Of a DNA stretch of 46,358 bases, positions 18,009-27,175 are shown piece after piece (position 1 is the first letter of the stretch; the number at the start of each line of letters is the position of its first letter). The stretch spans positions 1-46,358 of the forward strand of contig JAQVWB010000002.1 in assembly GCA_028698695.1 (NCBI GenBank), in the 5' to 3' direction. The notes under the pieces were generated by a model. It had not been told where the DNA came from. It saw only the letters and a program-made list of their open reading frames with translations, and did not search any database. The position numbers and the translations under genes were made by a program. Source of the stretch: Syntrophomonadaceae bacterium (lineage in GTDB: Bacteria; Bacillota; Syntrophomonadia; Syntrophomonadales; Syntrophomonadaceae).

Positions 18009-19073
18009 TTGAATGCAAAAAAGCAATTATTAGGCTTGAGTTTAACTGAACTGCAGGATTTTATTACTGAGCTAGGTCAACCTGCCTTTAGAGCTCGTCA
18101 GATATATAAATGGATATATGAAAAACAAACTGCTTCTTTCTATGAAATGACTGATTTACCCAGAGAGTTTCGACAACAACTTGATGAAATAGCGGTAGTA
18201 TCAATACCGCGAGTATTAAAGCAAAGGGTTTCCAGTGATGGTACGCGTAAATTTTTAATGGAACTGGACGATAAGAAAAAAATTGAAATGGTTGTGATTC
18301 CACAATCTGCTGAAAAAAACACCCATTATTCGTTATGTATTTCTACTCAGGTTGGATGTCCGGTGGGATGCCAGTTTTGTGCTACCGGCTATTCGGGATT
18401 TCAGAGGAACTTGGAAGCACATGAGATGATTGGTCAATTTTTAGGTTCCAAACGGGAATTAATGAGACGGTTAAAGCAAAATAATGAAAATATTATTTCC
18501 AATATTGTTTATATGGGAATGGGAGAACCGTTTTTCAACTATGATCAGGTGCTAAGTTCAATTCGAATTCTGATTGATCCCCAAGGGGTTAATTTGGGGC
18601 AGCGGCATATTACCATATCTACTGCTGGCGAGGCGGCAGGAATCGAGCGTTTAGCCCGGGAGGACCTGCAGGTAACTCTGGCTATATCCTTACATGCCTG
18701 CAATGATGAATTACGGGATCAGTTGGTTCCATTAAATCGTAAGTATCCACTTAAAAGATTAATGCAGGCAGTTAGTAATTATATTGAAATTACTAATAGA
18801 CGTGTAACTTTTGAATACATCATGTTAGACGAGATTAATGTTCATAAACAGGACGCACAACAATTGATAAAAAATGTAAAACCACTTCTGGCTAATGTAA
18901 ATCTTATACCATATAATGAAGTGGAAACATTACCGTTTAAAAGACCGTCCGGGTACAATGTCCGCCAGTTTTATCAATGGCTGGTTGATGGCGGTTTAAA
19001 TGTTACTATAAGAGAAGAACATGGCAGTGACATCGAAGCTGCCTGTGGCCAGCTATGTATTAAAGAACGCTAA
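18009..19073 (+). CDS. rlmN: 23S rRNA (adenine-2503-C2)/tRNA methyltransferase, radical SAM
   Basis: Methylates A2503 of 23S rRNA using a methyl-cysteine relay. 354 residues. The radical SAM cluster CPVGCQFC holds C117, C121 and C124; the C-terminal ACGQLC gives the methyl-carrying C346. TTG start at 18009 behind GGAGG at 17992-17996; the nearby ATG at 18013 is out of frame. The start lies 2 bases after rsmB. Confidence 0.96.
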   Translation: MNAKKQLLGLSLTELQDFITELGQPAFRARQIYKWIYEKQTASFYEMTDLPREFRQQLDEIAVVSIPRVLKQRVSSDGTRKFLMELDDKKKIEMVVIPQSAEKNTHYSLCISTQVGCPVGCQFCATGYSGFQRNLEAHEMIGQFLGSKRELMRRLKQNNENIISNIVYMGMGEPFFNYDQVLSSIRILIDPQGVNLGQRHITISTAGEAAGIERLAREDLQVTLAISLHACNDELRDQLVPLNRKYPLKRLMQAVSNYIEITNRRVTFEYIMLDEINVHKQDAQQLIKNVKPLLANVNLIPYNEVETLPFKRPSGYNVRQFYQWLVDGGLNVTIREEHGSDIEAACGQLCIKER

Positions 19074-19117
19074 AAACATAGCTGGTTAACCGCATATATT
19101 TATTTGGGGTGTTGGGG

Positions 19118-19828
19118 ATGAAGGTTGTAGGTATTACTGATATAGGTTTAGTTCGTCAAAAGAATGAGGATAGTTTTCTGATTGATGAAAAAGCCGGACT
19201 TTTTGTAGTATGTGATGGTATGGGGGGACACCGCGCCGGTGAAATAGCCTCAGGCCTAACTATTAACGCTTTTAAGCAAAATAATTACGTAATAAAGTCT
19301 GATCCCGGACAATATCTGATTAATATAATTTGTCAAGCCAACACACAAATATTTGAGATGGGTCAGAATAACGCGGAATTCTATGAAATGGGTACAACGG
19401 TCACTGCTGCCATCGTAACTGACAACTTTTTGACAGTTGCCAATGTTGGTGACAGTAGTTTGTTCCTGATTCGTAATGCCGAAATAACCAAGCTTACTCA
19501 CGATCATACCGTGGCAGAACAAATGGTTAATGATGGGGTACTGCATCGTGATGATATTCGTTCAAGTTCCTATAACCATGTATTAACCAGGGCTATAGGC
19601 ATAGATGTTGATGTTGAAGTTGATATATTTGAACAGGAATTGCTGACAGATGATTTAATATTATTATGCAGTGACGGATTGACAGATATGTTAACTATTA
19701 CTGAGATTGCAGATGTATTTAACAAAAACAAGCATAATATTGAACAAATCGCCGAACAATTATTAAATCTGGCCTTACAAAATGGTGGTAAAGATAATAT
19801 TACTATAGTTCTTTTATGGTTTAATTAG
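19118..19828 (+). CDS. stp: PP2C-family serine/threonine phosphatase (Stp/PrpC)
   Basis: Mn2+/Mg2+-dependent phosphatase opposing the PrkC kinase encoded next. Family segments: GLVRQKNEDS, VVCDGMGGHRAGE (metal Asp), TTVTAA, VGDSSLFL and the late SDGLTDM and GGKDNIT. I choose ATG 19118, preceded at 6 bases by GGGGTG; the frame extends 3 codons to GTG 19109. 236 residues, usual for the family. No signal or membrane segment. Confidence 0.95.
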   Translation: MKVVGITDIGLVRQKNEDSFLIDEKAGLFVVCDGMGGHRAGEIASGLTINAFKQNNYVIKSDPGQYLINIICQANTQIFEMGQNNAEFYEMGTTVTAAIVTDNFLTVANVGDSSLFLIRNAEITKLTHDHTVAEQMVNDGVLHRDDIRSSSYNHVLTRAIGIDVDVEVDIFEQELLTDDLILLCSDGLTDMLTITEIADVFNKNKHNIEQIAEQLLNLALQNGGKDNITIVLLWFN

Positions 19829-19841
19829 GGGGTAATTGATT

Positions 19842-21650
19842 TTGCTGGGAAAGATTTTAGATAATCGTTATGAATTATTGGAGTTAATAGGTGAAGGCGG
19901 AATGGCAATGGTTTATAAAGCCAAATGCCATAGCCTGGATCGTATAGTTGCAGTAAAAATCTTAAAAGAAGAATATTCATGCGACAGTAATTTTGTATCA
20001 AAGTTTAAAACTGAAGCCTACGCAGCAGCCAGTCTTTCTCATCCCAATATTGTTAATATTTTTGATGTTGGTCAGCACGAAGATATTTATTACATTGTAA
20101 TGGAATATATTGAAGGCCAGACCTTAAGCGATTATATATCATTACATAAACCTATGTCAGTTGAGAAAGCGGTAGATATTGCTGTAATGATTTGTGATGG
20201 ATTACATCATGCTCATGAAAGAGGCATTATTCATCGTGATATCAAACCGCATAATATTTTAATAACCTCCAATGGTATGGTTAAAGTGGCTGATTTTGGT
20301 ATAGCGCAGGCAATAACTAAAAATACGATTACATTTGGCGGAAATGTAATTGGCTCAGTACAATATATATCTCCCGAACAGGCTAAAGGTGAACCCCTTA
20401 CGCGGGCTACTGATATATATTCTGTAGGATGTGTGCTTTACGAAATGCTCACCGGGCAATTGCCATATGAAGCAGAAAGCCCAATTACCATTGCTCTGAA
20501 ACACATACACGATGAAACACCTTCGCCGAGGGCAATTAACCAGTTGATACCGGAAAAATTAGATCAAATAGTTGTTAAGGCCATGCATAAATTACCTGAT
20601 AAGAGGTTTTCGACAACAGAAGAAATGCGTAATGCTTTACTTAATACTTATAGTAATGCAGGTCAACATACTAATAAAACAATGGCGGTATCTCCTGTAG
20701 ATGAAGAACAGGGGGGGATTATGAGCAAAAGGAAATTACGCCCGCTGGGCACAATCATAATTATAGCCCTGATTGGTTTATTACTGGGGGTACTAACTCA
20801 AATTAACTGGTTTGGTAAGGAAGTGTCTGTACCGGAAGTAACAAATTTAAAAATTAAAGCCGCAGAAATGGAACTGGAAAAATATGATTTAGAAATGGAA
20901 ATATCTTCAGAACAGTATAATGAAGAATTTGAAAAAGATACGGTAATATCTCAGGATCCTGCATCCGGGCAAAAAGTTAAAACTGGTCGCAAAATAAAAG
21001 TTATTATTAGCAAAGGCCCCGAAATGGCAGAAGTACCAAGAGTAATTGGGGCAGATATTGGTGAAGCAGAAATATTATTAACTAATGAAGGCTTTCAAGT
21101 AGGATTAACCGATAAAGTATTTGATGATAAATATGCAGCCGATTTAGTAACATCACAAAGTCCAAAAGCAGGTGAAATGGCAGAAAAAGGCAGCAAAGTT
21201 GATTTGATGATAAGTAAGGGAGAATCCGAAAGAATAACTATGCCTGATTTAATCGGCAAGGAGTTGGACGAAGCATTACAAACCCTTAAAGATAATGATT
21301 TGACGCGGGGACAAATCAAACGCCAGGAAAGTACCGAATATGTTGCTGATCAGGTCATTGATCAGGATACAGCACCTGGCGTGTTAATCGATGCCAAAAC
21401 CAAGGTCGATTTGACGGTTAGTTCCGGACCAGGTCCGGTTGCTCAGACCAGAGCAATTCAATTTCAGCTGCCAGTTGAACAAGACTTTTATAAGGTAGCA
21501 ATCAGGCTTACCGATGCCCGTGGAGAGCGGGAGATATATAATAAACTGCACAGTGCCGGTGAACAGATAAATGTTGCCGTTAGTTATGTTGGCAGTGCCA
21601 CCATAAATATCCAACTGAACGGTAAACCTTATGACAGTTATAAGCTTTAG
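19842..21650 (+). CDS. prkC: PASTA-domain serine/threonine protein kinase (PrkC type)
   Basis: A membrane receptor kinase sensing muropeptide/cell-wall state. The kinase domain has GEGGMAMVY, HRDIKPHN (H131-R132-D133) and DFGIA. A single transmembrane helix (about 301-322) follows, then three PASTA repeats (about 328-395, 396-463, 464-532) and a C-terminal beta-rich tail. TTG 19842 is preferred because GGGGG at 19828-19832 lies 9 bases upstream; TTG 19836 would be too close. Its phosphatase is immediately upstream and RsgA, a reported PrkC substrate in B. subtilis, immediately downstream. Confidence 0.95.
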   Translation: MLGKILDNRYELLELIGEGGMAMVYKAKCHSLDRIVAVKILKEEYSCDSNFVSKFKTEAYAAASLSHPNIVNIFDVGQHEDIYYIVMEYIEGQTLSDYISLHKPMSVEKAVDIAVMICDGLHHAHERGIIHRDIKPHNILITSNGMVKVADFGIAQAITKNTITFGGNVIGSVQYISPEQAKGEPLTRATDIYSVGCVLYEMLTGQLPYEAESPITIALKHIHDETPSPRAINQLIPEKLDQIVVKAMHKLPDKRFSTTEEMRNALLNTYSNAGQHTNKTMAVSPVDEEQGGIMSKRKLRPLGTIIIIALIGLLLGVLTQINWFGKEVSVPEVTNLKIKAAEMELEKYDLEMEISSEQYNEEFEKDTVISQDPASGQKVKTGRKIKVIISKGPEMAEVPRVIGADIGEAEILLTNEGFQVGLTDKVFDDKYAADLVTSQSPKAGEMAEKGSKVDLMISKGESERITMPDLIGKELDEALQTLKDNDLTRGQIKRQESTEYVADQVIDQDTAPGVLIDAKTKVDLTVSSGPGPVAQTRAIQFQLPVEQDFYKVAIRLTDARGEREIYNKLHSAGEQINVAVSYVGSATINIQLNGKPYDSYKL

Positions 21651-21659
21651 GGAGGTTTT

Positions 21660-22547
21660 ATGGGCGAAACAGAGCGTGTTTCAGGAGTAGTACTAAAAAA
21701 CTACAGTGGTTTTTATTATGTACAAACAGCTGACAGTACGATTTACGAATGCAAATTACGCGGAAAAATCAAAGAGCAGATTGTTACCGGGGACAGAGTT
21801 ATTATCACTCCTTTGGTAAATGATAAAGGAGTGCTCGAAAACCTTGAAAAAAGGGACAATCTACTTTATCGGCCTAAAATAGCTAATGTTGATTTGCTTC
21901 TTATTGTTATGGCTTATGATCAACCAATCCCCAGTTTAAGCTTATTGGACAGATTAATAATGCTGGCCAATTATAATCGCCTCAAACCTATAATTATTTT
22001 AAACAAATCAGATATTAAAGCTCATGAAAATACCAACTTAATTCTAAACTATTATCCGCGGGCTGGATTCAAAGTTATCAGCGTATCAGCCTATAAACAA
22101 ATTAATCTTAACTTGATAGATGAAGAGATTAAAGATAATATTGCAGTTATGGCCGGACCAAGTGGAGTAGGTAAATCAAGTCTTTTAAATGCTCTGTCCG
22201 AAAAACTGGATATTAAAACCCAAACGGTGAGCTCCAAAATCGGTCGTGGCCGCCATACTACCAGACACGTGGAGTTATATCCTTTGAGAACTAGTGGCTG
22301 GCTGGCGGATACGCCCGGGTTTAGTGTATTGGACATGCCGGTTATGAAGAGTTCTGAATTATCCGCATACTTTCCGGATTTTGAACCCTATTTTTCCAAG
22401 TGTCGCTTTAACAATTGTTTGCATAATCAGGAAACTGAATGTGGGGTTAAACAAGCAGTTACTGATGGAATTATATTATCGAGTCGTTACCAGAACTATC
22501 TGCAGATGCTTCAGGAAGTTATTCAGAAAGAGAGGTGTTATAAGTGA
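21660..22547 (+). CDS. rsgA: Ribosome small-subunit-dependent GTPase A
   Basis: A 30S maturation GTPase with circularly permuted G motifs: an N-terminal OB-fold, G4 NKSD (115-118), G1 GPSGVGKS (166-173), G3 DTPG (217-220), then the zinc site C248, C253, H255, C261. 295 residues. AGGGAGG precedes ATG 21660. The last four bases (GTGA) overlap the rpe start. Confidence 0.96.
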   Translation: MGETERVSGVVLKNYSGFYYVQTADSTIYECKLRGKIKEQIVTGDRVIITPLVNDKGVLENLEKRDNLLYRPKIANVDLLLIVMAYDQPIPSLSLLDRLIMLANYNRLKPIIILNKSDIKAHENTNLILNYYPRAGFKVISVSAYKQINLNLIDEEIKDNIAVMAGPSGVGKSSLLNALSEKLDIKTQTVSSKIGRGRHTTRHVELYPLRTSGWLADTPGFSVLDMPVMKSSELSAYFPDFEPYFSKCRFNNCLHNQETECGVKQAVTDGIILSSRYQNYLQMLQEVIQKERCYK

Positions 22548-23194
22548 TTCTGGTTGCTCCTTCTATATTATCGGCTAACTTTGCTCAACTGGGGAAAGAT
22601 ATTGGCAAAGCGGAAGAATCAGGAGCTGATTGGCTTCATATTGATGTTATGGATGGGCATTTTGTACCTAATCTTACCATAGGTCCGCAGGTAGTAGCGG
22701 ATATTCGCCCCATTACCAATTTGATACTGGATGTTCATTTAATGATTGAGAAACCGGAGAGGTTAATTCCGGCCTTTTGTGAAGCCGGAGCGGATTTAAT
22801 TACAGTTCACAGTGAGACCTGCCCCCATTTGCATCGCACTATTTATCAGATTAAAGAAAAAGGCATTATGGCGGGAGTAGCTATTAATCCGTCTACACCA
22901 ACAGTGATGATTGAAAATATACTATCTGACATAGATTTGGTACTAGTAATGAGTGTTAATCCAGGTTATGGTGGACAGCAATTTATACCTGGTTCGGTTT
23001 CCAAAGTAGCAGCTCTAAAAAATAAGCTGGTTGAACAAGGTATATCTGCTTATCTGCAGGTAGATGGAGGTATTAATGCTCAAACCGGACTGGAAGTAGT
23101 AAAAGCTGGTTGCAATGTATTGGTAGCAGGATCTTACATATTTAAATCAAATGATATTAGTCAGGCAATTAATAGCCTTCATCAACTAGGCTAA
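22544..23194 (+). CDS. rpe: Ribulose-phosphate 3-epimerase
   Basis: Interconverts ribulose-5-phosphate and xylulose-5-phosphate (pentose phosphate pathway). 216-residue TIM barrel with SILSANFAQL, LHIDVMDGHFVPN, DVHLMIEKPE, NPGYGGQ and VDGGI motifs. GTG start overlaps the rsgA stop by four bases (GTGA), implying translational coupling. Last gene of the housekeeping cluster; ribulose-5-phosphate is also a riboflavin precursor, and the riboflavin operon begins next. Confidence 0.96.
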   Translation: MILVAPSILSANFAQLGKDIGKAEESGADWLHIDVMDGHFVPNLTIGPQVVADIRPITNLILDVHLMIEKPERLIPAFCEAGADLITVHSETCPHLHRTIYQIKEKGIMAGVAINPSTPTVMIENILSDIDLVLVMSVNPGYGGQQFIPGSVSKVAALKNKLVEQGISAYLQVDGGINAQTGLEVVKAGCNVLVAGSYIFKSNDISQAINSLHQLG

Positions 23195-23197
23195 CTA

Positions 23198-23229
23198 TTG
23201 ACCGCCATCAGCATGAATGCTACTATAAT
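23198..23229 (+). promoter_or_regulatory. Probable promoter of the riboflavin operon
   Basis: TTGACC (23198-23203) is followed 17 bases later by TACTAT (23221-23226), or 20 bases later by the better hexamer TATAAT (23224-23229). Transcription would begin about 20 bases before the FMN aptamer. Confidence 0.55.
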
Positions 23230-23252
23230 GGCAAATGAATATTATTAAACTT

Positions 23253-23360
23253 TCTTCGGGGATGGGTGAAATTCCCTATCGGCGGTAAAGCCCGCGAGCC
23301 GGCAGGCAGGATTCGGTGAAATTCCGGAGCCGACAGTTATAGTCTGGATGGGAGGAGAGG
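23253..23360 (+). promoter_or_regulatory. FMN riboswitch (RFN element)
   Basis: All conserved blocks of the RFN aptamer are seen: the GGGGATGGGTGAAATTCCC arm (23257-23275), CGGCGGTAAAGCCCGCGAGCC, the GATTCGGTGAAATTCCGGAGCCGAC arm in pieces at 23310-23333, and closing GTCTGGATGGGAGGAGAGG at 23342-23360. It binds FMN and controls the ribDEBAH operon. An extra hairpin (23364-23381: GGTGTGT-gaaa-ACATACC) and an intrinsic terminator follow, so control is probably by transcription termination. Confidence 0.97.
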
Positions 23361-23402
23361 TTTGGTGGTGTGTGAAAACATACCATAACTCTTGGTGTCT
23401 GA

Positions 23403-23430
23403 AACCCGATTTGATATCGGGTTCATTTTA
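23403..23430 (+). terminator. Riboswitch-controlled intrinsic terminator
   Basis: An 8-bp perfect stem AACCCGAT/ATCGGGTT (23403-23410 with 23416-23423), loop TTGAT, is followed by CATTTTATTT. It lies between the FMN aptamer and ribD and is presumably the OFF structure formed when FMN is bound. I could not identify the antiterminator strand with confidence. Confidence 0.8.
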
Positions 23431-23447
23431 TTTAAGGAGCAGATAAT

Positions 23448-24554
23448 TTGCACTACAGCGATGATTTAAAATATATGCATAGGGCTCTTGAACTGGCTAT
23501 TGTGGCCAGGGGCAGGACACGTCCCAATCCGGTAGTAGGTGCAGTAATAGTAAATGGAGGAGAAATAGTCGGGCAAGGATATCACAAACAGGCCGGAACT
23601 CCTCATGCTGAAGTACATGCTTTGCAACAGGCAGGATTAAGGGCTAATGGGGCGACTTTATATGTTACTCTGGAGCCATGTAATCATTATGGTAAAACTC
23701 CTCCCTGTACAAAAGCGATTATTGAGGCGGGTATAAAAAAAGTCGTTGTTGCCACGCTGGATCCAAACCCGCGGGTATGTGGTCAGGGCATGAAAGCCCT
23801 AACCGAAGCAGGCATAGAAACCACGATTGGAATAATGGAAGCAGAAGCACAAAAAATTAACGAAGCTTTCTTTACAAAAATTATTAAAGGCAGGCCATTC
23901 GTTAGTTTGAAAGTTGCCATGACCCTGGATGGTAAAATTGCAACCTACAGCGGTAATTCGCGCTGGATAACCGGAGAAAAATCGCGTCATTATGTTCATG
24001 AGCTAAGAAATATTTATGATGTAATAATGGTGGGAATAGGTACAGTATTAATGGATGATCCTTTATTAAATACCAGACTAGGTGGTGTTGATAGTCGTGA
24101 TCCTATCAGAGCAATAGTAGACTCAAACTTACAAATACCACTTGTCAGCCAGATTGTGAAAAGTGCCAAAGAACAACCTACTATGGTTTTTTGCAGTAAA
24201 CAGGCTGATAAACAAAGTGAAGCACAACTGATAATCCAAGGCATAGAGGTAATACGCGTAAAAGGTGAAGCGGATAAACTGGACATTGAAGAGATAGTAT
24301 CAATAATTGGGCATAAAGGTTATAACAGCATTTTACTGGAAGGCGGGGCAGGCCTTAATACTGCCATGCTGGAACAACGTCTGATTGATAAGTTATATTG
24401 GTTTATTGCACCCAAAATAATTGGTGGAAGTCAGGCACCGGGACCAATCGGCGGACCAGGAGTATCCATAATGGATGATGCTATTAAATTAGACTCAATA
24501 TCAATAAATAGATTTGGTCAGGATATTATGATAACAGCTTATACAAGGTGGTGA
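23448..24554 (+). CDS. ribD: Bifunctional diaminohydroxyphosphoribosylaminopyrimidine deaminase / reductase
   Basis: Second and third steps of riboflavin synthesis. N-terminal deaminase domain with zinc motif HAE (53-55) and EPCNHYGKTPPC (C78, C87); C-terminal NADPH-dependent reductase domain with MTLDGKIAT and a glycine-rich LEGGAGLN. 368 residues. TTG start at 23448 with AAGGAG at 23434-23439. First gene behind the FMN riboswitch. Confidence 0.96.
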   Translation: MHYSDDLKYMHRALELAIVARGRTRPNPVVGAVIVNGGEIVGQGYHKQAGTPHAEVHALQQAGLRANGATLYVTLEPCNHYGKTPPCTKAIIEAGIKKVVVATLDPNPRVCGQGMKALTEAGIETTIGIMEAEAQKINEAFFTKIIKGRPFVSLKVAMTLDGKIATYSGNSRWITGEKSRHYVHELRNIYDVIMVGIGTVLMDDPLLNTRLGGVDSRDPIRAIVDSNLQIPLVSQIVKSAKEQPTMVFCSKQADKQSEAQLIIQGIEVIRVKGEADKLDIEEIVSIIGHKGYNSILLEGGAGLNTAMLEQRLIDKLYWFIAPKIIGGSQAPGPIGGPGVSIMDDAIKLDSISINRFGQDIMITAYTRW

Positions 24555-25207
24555 AAAAAATATTTACCGGTATTATTGAAGAAATTGGCAAGCTGAAACG
24601 AATTAATCGTACAGCTCGTTCCTTTCAAATAGAAATTGAAGCTTCCAGGGTTCTGGAAGATGTCAAGCTGGGGGATAGTATAGCCGTTAATGGAGTCTGC
24701 CTGACGGTAACCAGCTTTAACGGATCTTCTTTTACGGCAGATGTTATGCCGGAAACTGTTGATCATACTAATCTAAAACATCTTTACACGGGAAGTCAGG
24801 TAAATTTGGAGAGAGCACTTAGAATTGGTGATCGTCTGGGCGGGCATTTAGTTCAGGGACATGTAGATGCGGTAGGGGTCATATTGCAAAAACAAAAACT
24901 GGATATCGCTATAATTTATCGAATTCAAGCTCCAGTTGATTTACTGCAGTATATTGTACCGAAAGGTTCAATAGCAATTGATGGTATTAGCCTTACAGTA
25001 ATTGATGTGTTTCCGGATAGTTTTACGGTATCTTTGATACCGCATACCGCTCATCTCACTATTTTAGGTAAGAAGACACCCGGAGATTCGGTTAATTTAG
25101 AGAGTGATATAATTGGTCGCTATGTTAAGAGTTTAATGGCAGTAAAGGAAAGTGACAAGCAAAAGCAACTAAGTACAGGATTTCTAGCAGAAAACGGATT
25201 TATTTAA
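24548..25207 (+). CDS. ribE: Riboflavin synthase alpha chain
   Basis: Dismutates two lumazines to riboflavin. Two tandem lumazine-binding beta-barrels: the first from FTGIIEEIG, with SIAVNGVCLTV; the second with GHVDAVG at its start and SIAIDGISLTV. 219 residues. The start is ambiguous between adjacent GTG codons at 24548 and 24551. The latter gives a 4-base GTGA overlap with the ribD stop, the same arrangement as rsgA/rpe, and is slightly preferred biologically. Coupled to ribD. Confidence 0.95.
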   Translation: MVKKIFTGIIEEIGKLKRINRTARSFQIEIEASRVLEDVKLGDSIAVNGVCLTVTSFNGSSFTADVMPETVDHTNLKHLYTGSQVNLERALRIGDRLGGHLVQGHVDAVGVILQKQKLDIAIIYRIQAPVDLLQYIVPKGSIAIDGISLTVIDVFPDSFTVSLIPHTAHLTILGKKTPGDSVNLESDIIGRYVKSLMAVKESDKQKQLSTGFLAENGFI

Positions 25208-25219
25208 GGGGGTAATCAA

Positions 25220-26416
25220 ATGCTTAACACTATAGAAGAAGCCATAAATGAGATTAAAGCCGGGAAGATGATAATTTTAGTTGATAATGAGGACAGAGAA
25301 AATGAAGGGGATGTTATAGTTGCTGCCGAAATGGCTACCCCGGAAGTAATTAATTTTATGGCTTCCTACGCCAAAGGATTAATATGTGTACCTATTATCG
25401 GCGAACGACTTGATGAGTTGGATATTCAGCCCATGGTGCTTGACAATACTGACAATCATGAAACCGCTTTTACAGTTTCGGTTGATTACAAGACTACTAC
25501 AACAGGAATATCAGCCCATGAGCGGGCAGCAACCGTACAGGCTCTGATAAATGAAAACTCGCAACCAGGGGACTTTCGTAAACCGGGACATATATTTCCT
25601 CTGCGCTACAAAGAAGGAGGCGTATTAAGGCGGGCTGGACACACTGAAGGGTCAGTGGATTTGACTAAATTAGCCGGATTATATCCGGCAGCGGTGATTT
25701 GCGAGATTATGAACCCGGATGGTTCTATGGCCAGACTTCCTGAACTTTTAGAGTTTTCACGGGAACATAATATTAAAATAGCCAGCATTGCTGAGTTGAT
25801 TGAATATAGAAGACGCAGTGAAAAATTGATTGTGCGCGTAGCTGAAACCAGGCTGCCTACCGATTTTGGATATTTTACAGCGCTGGCATATGAGTCTTTA
25901 CTGGATGGGCAGGGACATCTGGCTTTGGTAAAAGGAGAATGGGAAGAAGACGAACCGGTATTGGTCAGAGTTCATTCTGAATGTCTTACCGGAGATGTAT
26001 TTGGTTCCAATCGTTGTGATTGTGGTGATCAGTTAGCCAGTGCGATGACCATGATTGAGCGGGAGGGAAAAGGGGTATTGTTATATATGCGTCAGGAAGG
26101 AAGAGGTATCGGTCTGGTTAATAAAATCAGAGCCTATAACCTGCAGGACAGGGGACGCGATACTGTGGAAGCCAATTTGGAATTGGGGTTTCCTGAAGAT
26201 TTGAGGGATTATGGGATAGGTGCTCAAATCCTGGTTGATCTGGGGATTAGGAAAATGAGATTAATGACTAATAACCCCAAAAAAATTAAAGGTTTAGAGG
26301 GATATGGCATGGAGGTAGTCGAAAGAGTACCCATAGAAATTAAAAGCAAAGATGAAAACCGACGCTACCTGCGGACCAAAAAAGAGAAAATGGGCCACCT
26401 GTTGGCAGGATTATAA
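25220..26416 (+). CDS. ribBA: 3,4-dihydroxy-2-butanone-4-phosphate synthase / GTP cyclohydrolase II
   Basis: Fused enzyme supplying both riboflavin precursors. RibB domain (about 1-200) with DNEDRENEGD (22-31) and the RRAGHTE motif; RibA domain with zinc cysteines C255, C266 and C268 (SECLTGD...RCDCGD) and the RQEGRGIGL segment. 398 residues, both halves complete. SD AAGGGGG shortly before ATG 25220. Confidence 0.97.
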   Translation: MLNTIEEAINEIKAGKMIILVDNEDRENEGDVIVAAEMATPEVINFMASYAKGLICVPIIGERLDELDIQPMVLDNTDNHETAFTVSVDYKTTTTGISAHERAATVQALINENSQPGDFRKPGHIFPLRYKEGGVLRRAGHTEGSVDLTKLAGLYPAAVICEIMNPDGSMARLPELLEFSREHNIKIASIAELIEYRRRSEKLIVRVAETRLPTDFGYFTALAYESLLDGQGHLALVKGEWEEDEPVLVRVHSECLTGDVFGSNRCDCGDQLASAMTMIEREGKGVLLYMRQEGRGIGLVNKIRAYNLQDRGRDTVEANLELGFPEDLRDYGIGAQILVDLGIRKMRLMTNNPKKIKGLEGYGMEVVERVPIEIKSKDENRRYLRTKKEKMGHLLAGL

Positions 26417-26437
26417 TACTATATAGGAGGAGTAATA

Positions 26438-26902
26438 ATGAGCAAAGTATTTGAAGGAAAACTGGTTGGAGATGGGCACAAAATAGGCATAGTAGTATCC
26501 AGGTTTAATGAATTTATTACTAATAAATTATTATCCGGATGTATGGATGCATTAATCCGTCATAATGTAAGTCCTGATAATGTAGACATAGCCTGGGTAC
26601 CGGGAGCTTTTGAAATTCCGTTTATGGCTCAAATAATGGCTGGTAAGGATTATGATGCGGTTATTTGTCTGGGGGCGGTAATAAGAGGAGCTACGCCTCA
26701 TTTCGAGTATGTTTCCGCTGAAGTAACCAAAGGAGTAGCTCAAGTTGGTTTGAACAGTGGGATTCCGGTTATTTACGGGGTAATTACGGCAGATACTATT
26801 GAACAGGCAATTGAAAGAGCAGGGACAAAAGCTGGCAATAAAGGTGTTGACGCAGCAGTCTCAGCAATTGAAATGGTTAACCTCATTAAACAACTGGGGT
26901 AG
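26438..26902 (+). CDS. ribH: 6,7-dimethyl-8-ribityllumazine synthase
   Basis: Condenses the ribD and ribBA products; forms icosahedral or pentameric capsids. 154 residues. VPGAFEIPF (54-62), GAVIRGATPHFEYV (catalytic H88) and a closing helix. AGGAGG before ATG 26438. Last gene of the riboflavin operon. Confidence 0.97.
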   Translation: MSKVFEGKLVGDGHKIGIVVSRFNEFITNKLLSGCMDALIRHNVSPDNVDIAWVPGAFEIPFMAQIMAGKDYDAVICLGAVIRGATPHFEYVSAEVTKGVAQVGLNSGIPVIYGVITADTIEQAIERAGTKAGNKGVDAAVSAIEMVNLIKQLG

Positions 26903-26958
26903 TTTGAAATAGAGGCTTATTATTCAATACCATATAGAATCAAGTATATATTTATTGA

Positions 26959-27002
26959 GGCTATTCTGAAATTAAAGAATTCAGGATGGCCTTCATTGTT
27001 TT
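26959..27002 (+). terminator. Probable terminator of the riboflavin operon
   Basis: A 14-bp stem with G-T pairs and one bulged A (26959-26973 with 26978-26991), tetraloop AAAG, is followed by the T-rich TTCATTGTTTTG. It starts 57 bases after ribH. Confidence 0.7.
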
Positions 27003-27096
27003 GTGAAATAAATTAATAAAACTGATAGAGAACAAATATGATTGATTATAATCATTTCATACCCTTCACACCTTGCCTTACAATATCTTTGTATGG

Positions 27097-27125
27097 TTGA
27101 TTTATTATTATGCTTGCTGTAAAAT
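27097..27125 (+). promoter_or_regulatory. Candidate promoter of the DUF1646 gene
   Basis: TTGATT (27097-27102), a 17-base spacer and TAAAAT (27120-27125) lie 50 bases before ATG 27176 and downstream of the rib terminator. Confidence 0.5.
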
Positions 27126-27175
27126 GACCTATTGTAATCTTTTTTAATATAAAAGCCGGTAAGGAGTTGGACTTT

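Noticed and set aside
21095..21319. PASTA repeats as DNA direct repeats
   Set aside because: The similarity is at protein level between PASTA domains of PrkC; there is no nucleotide repeat array.
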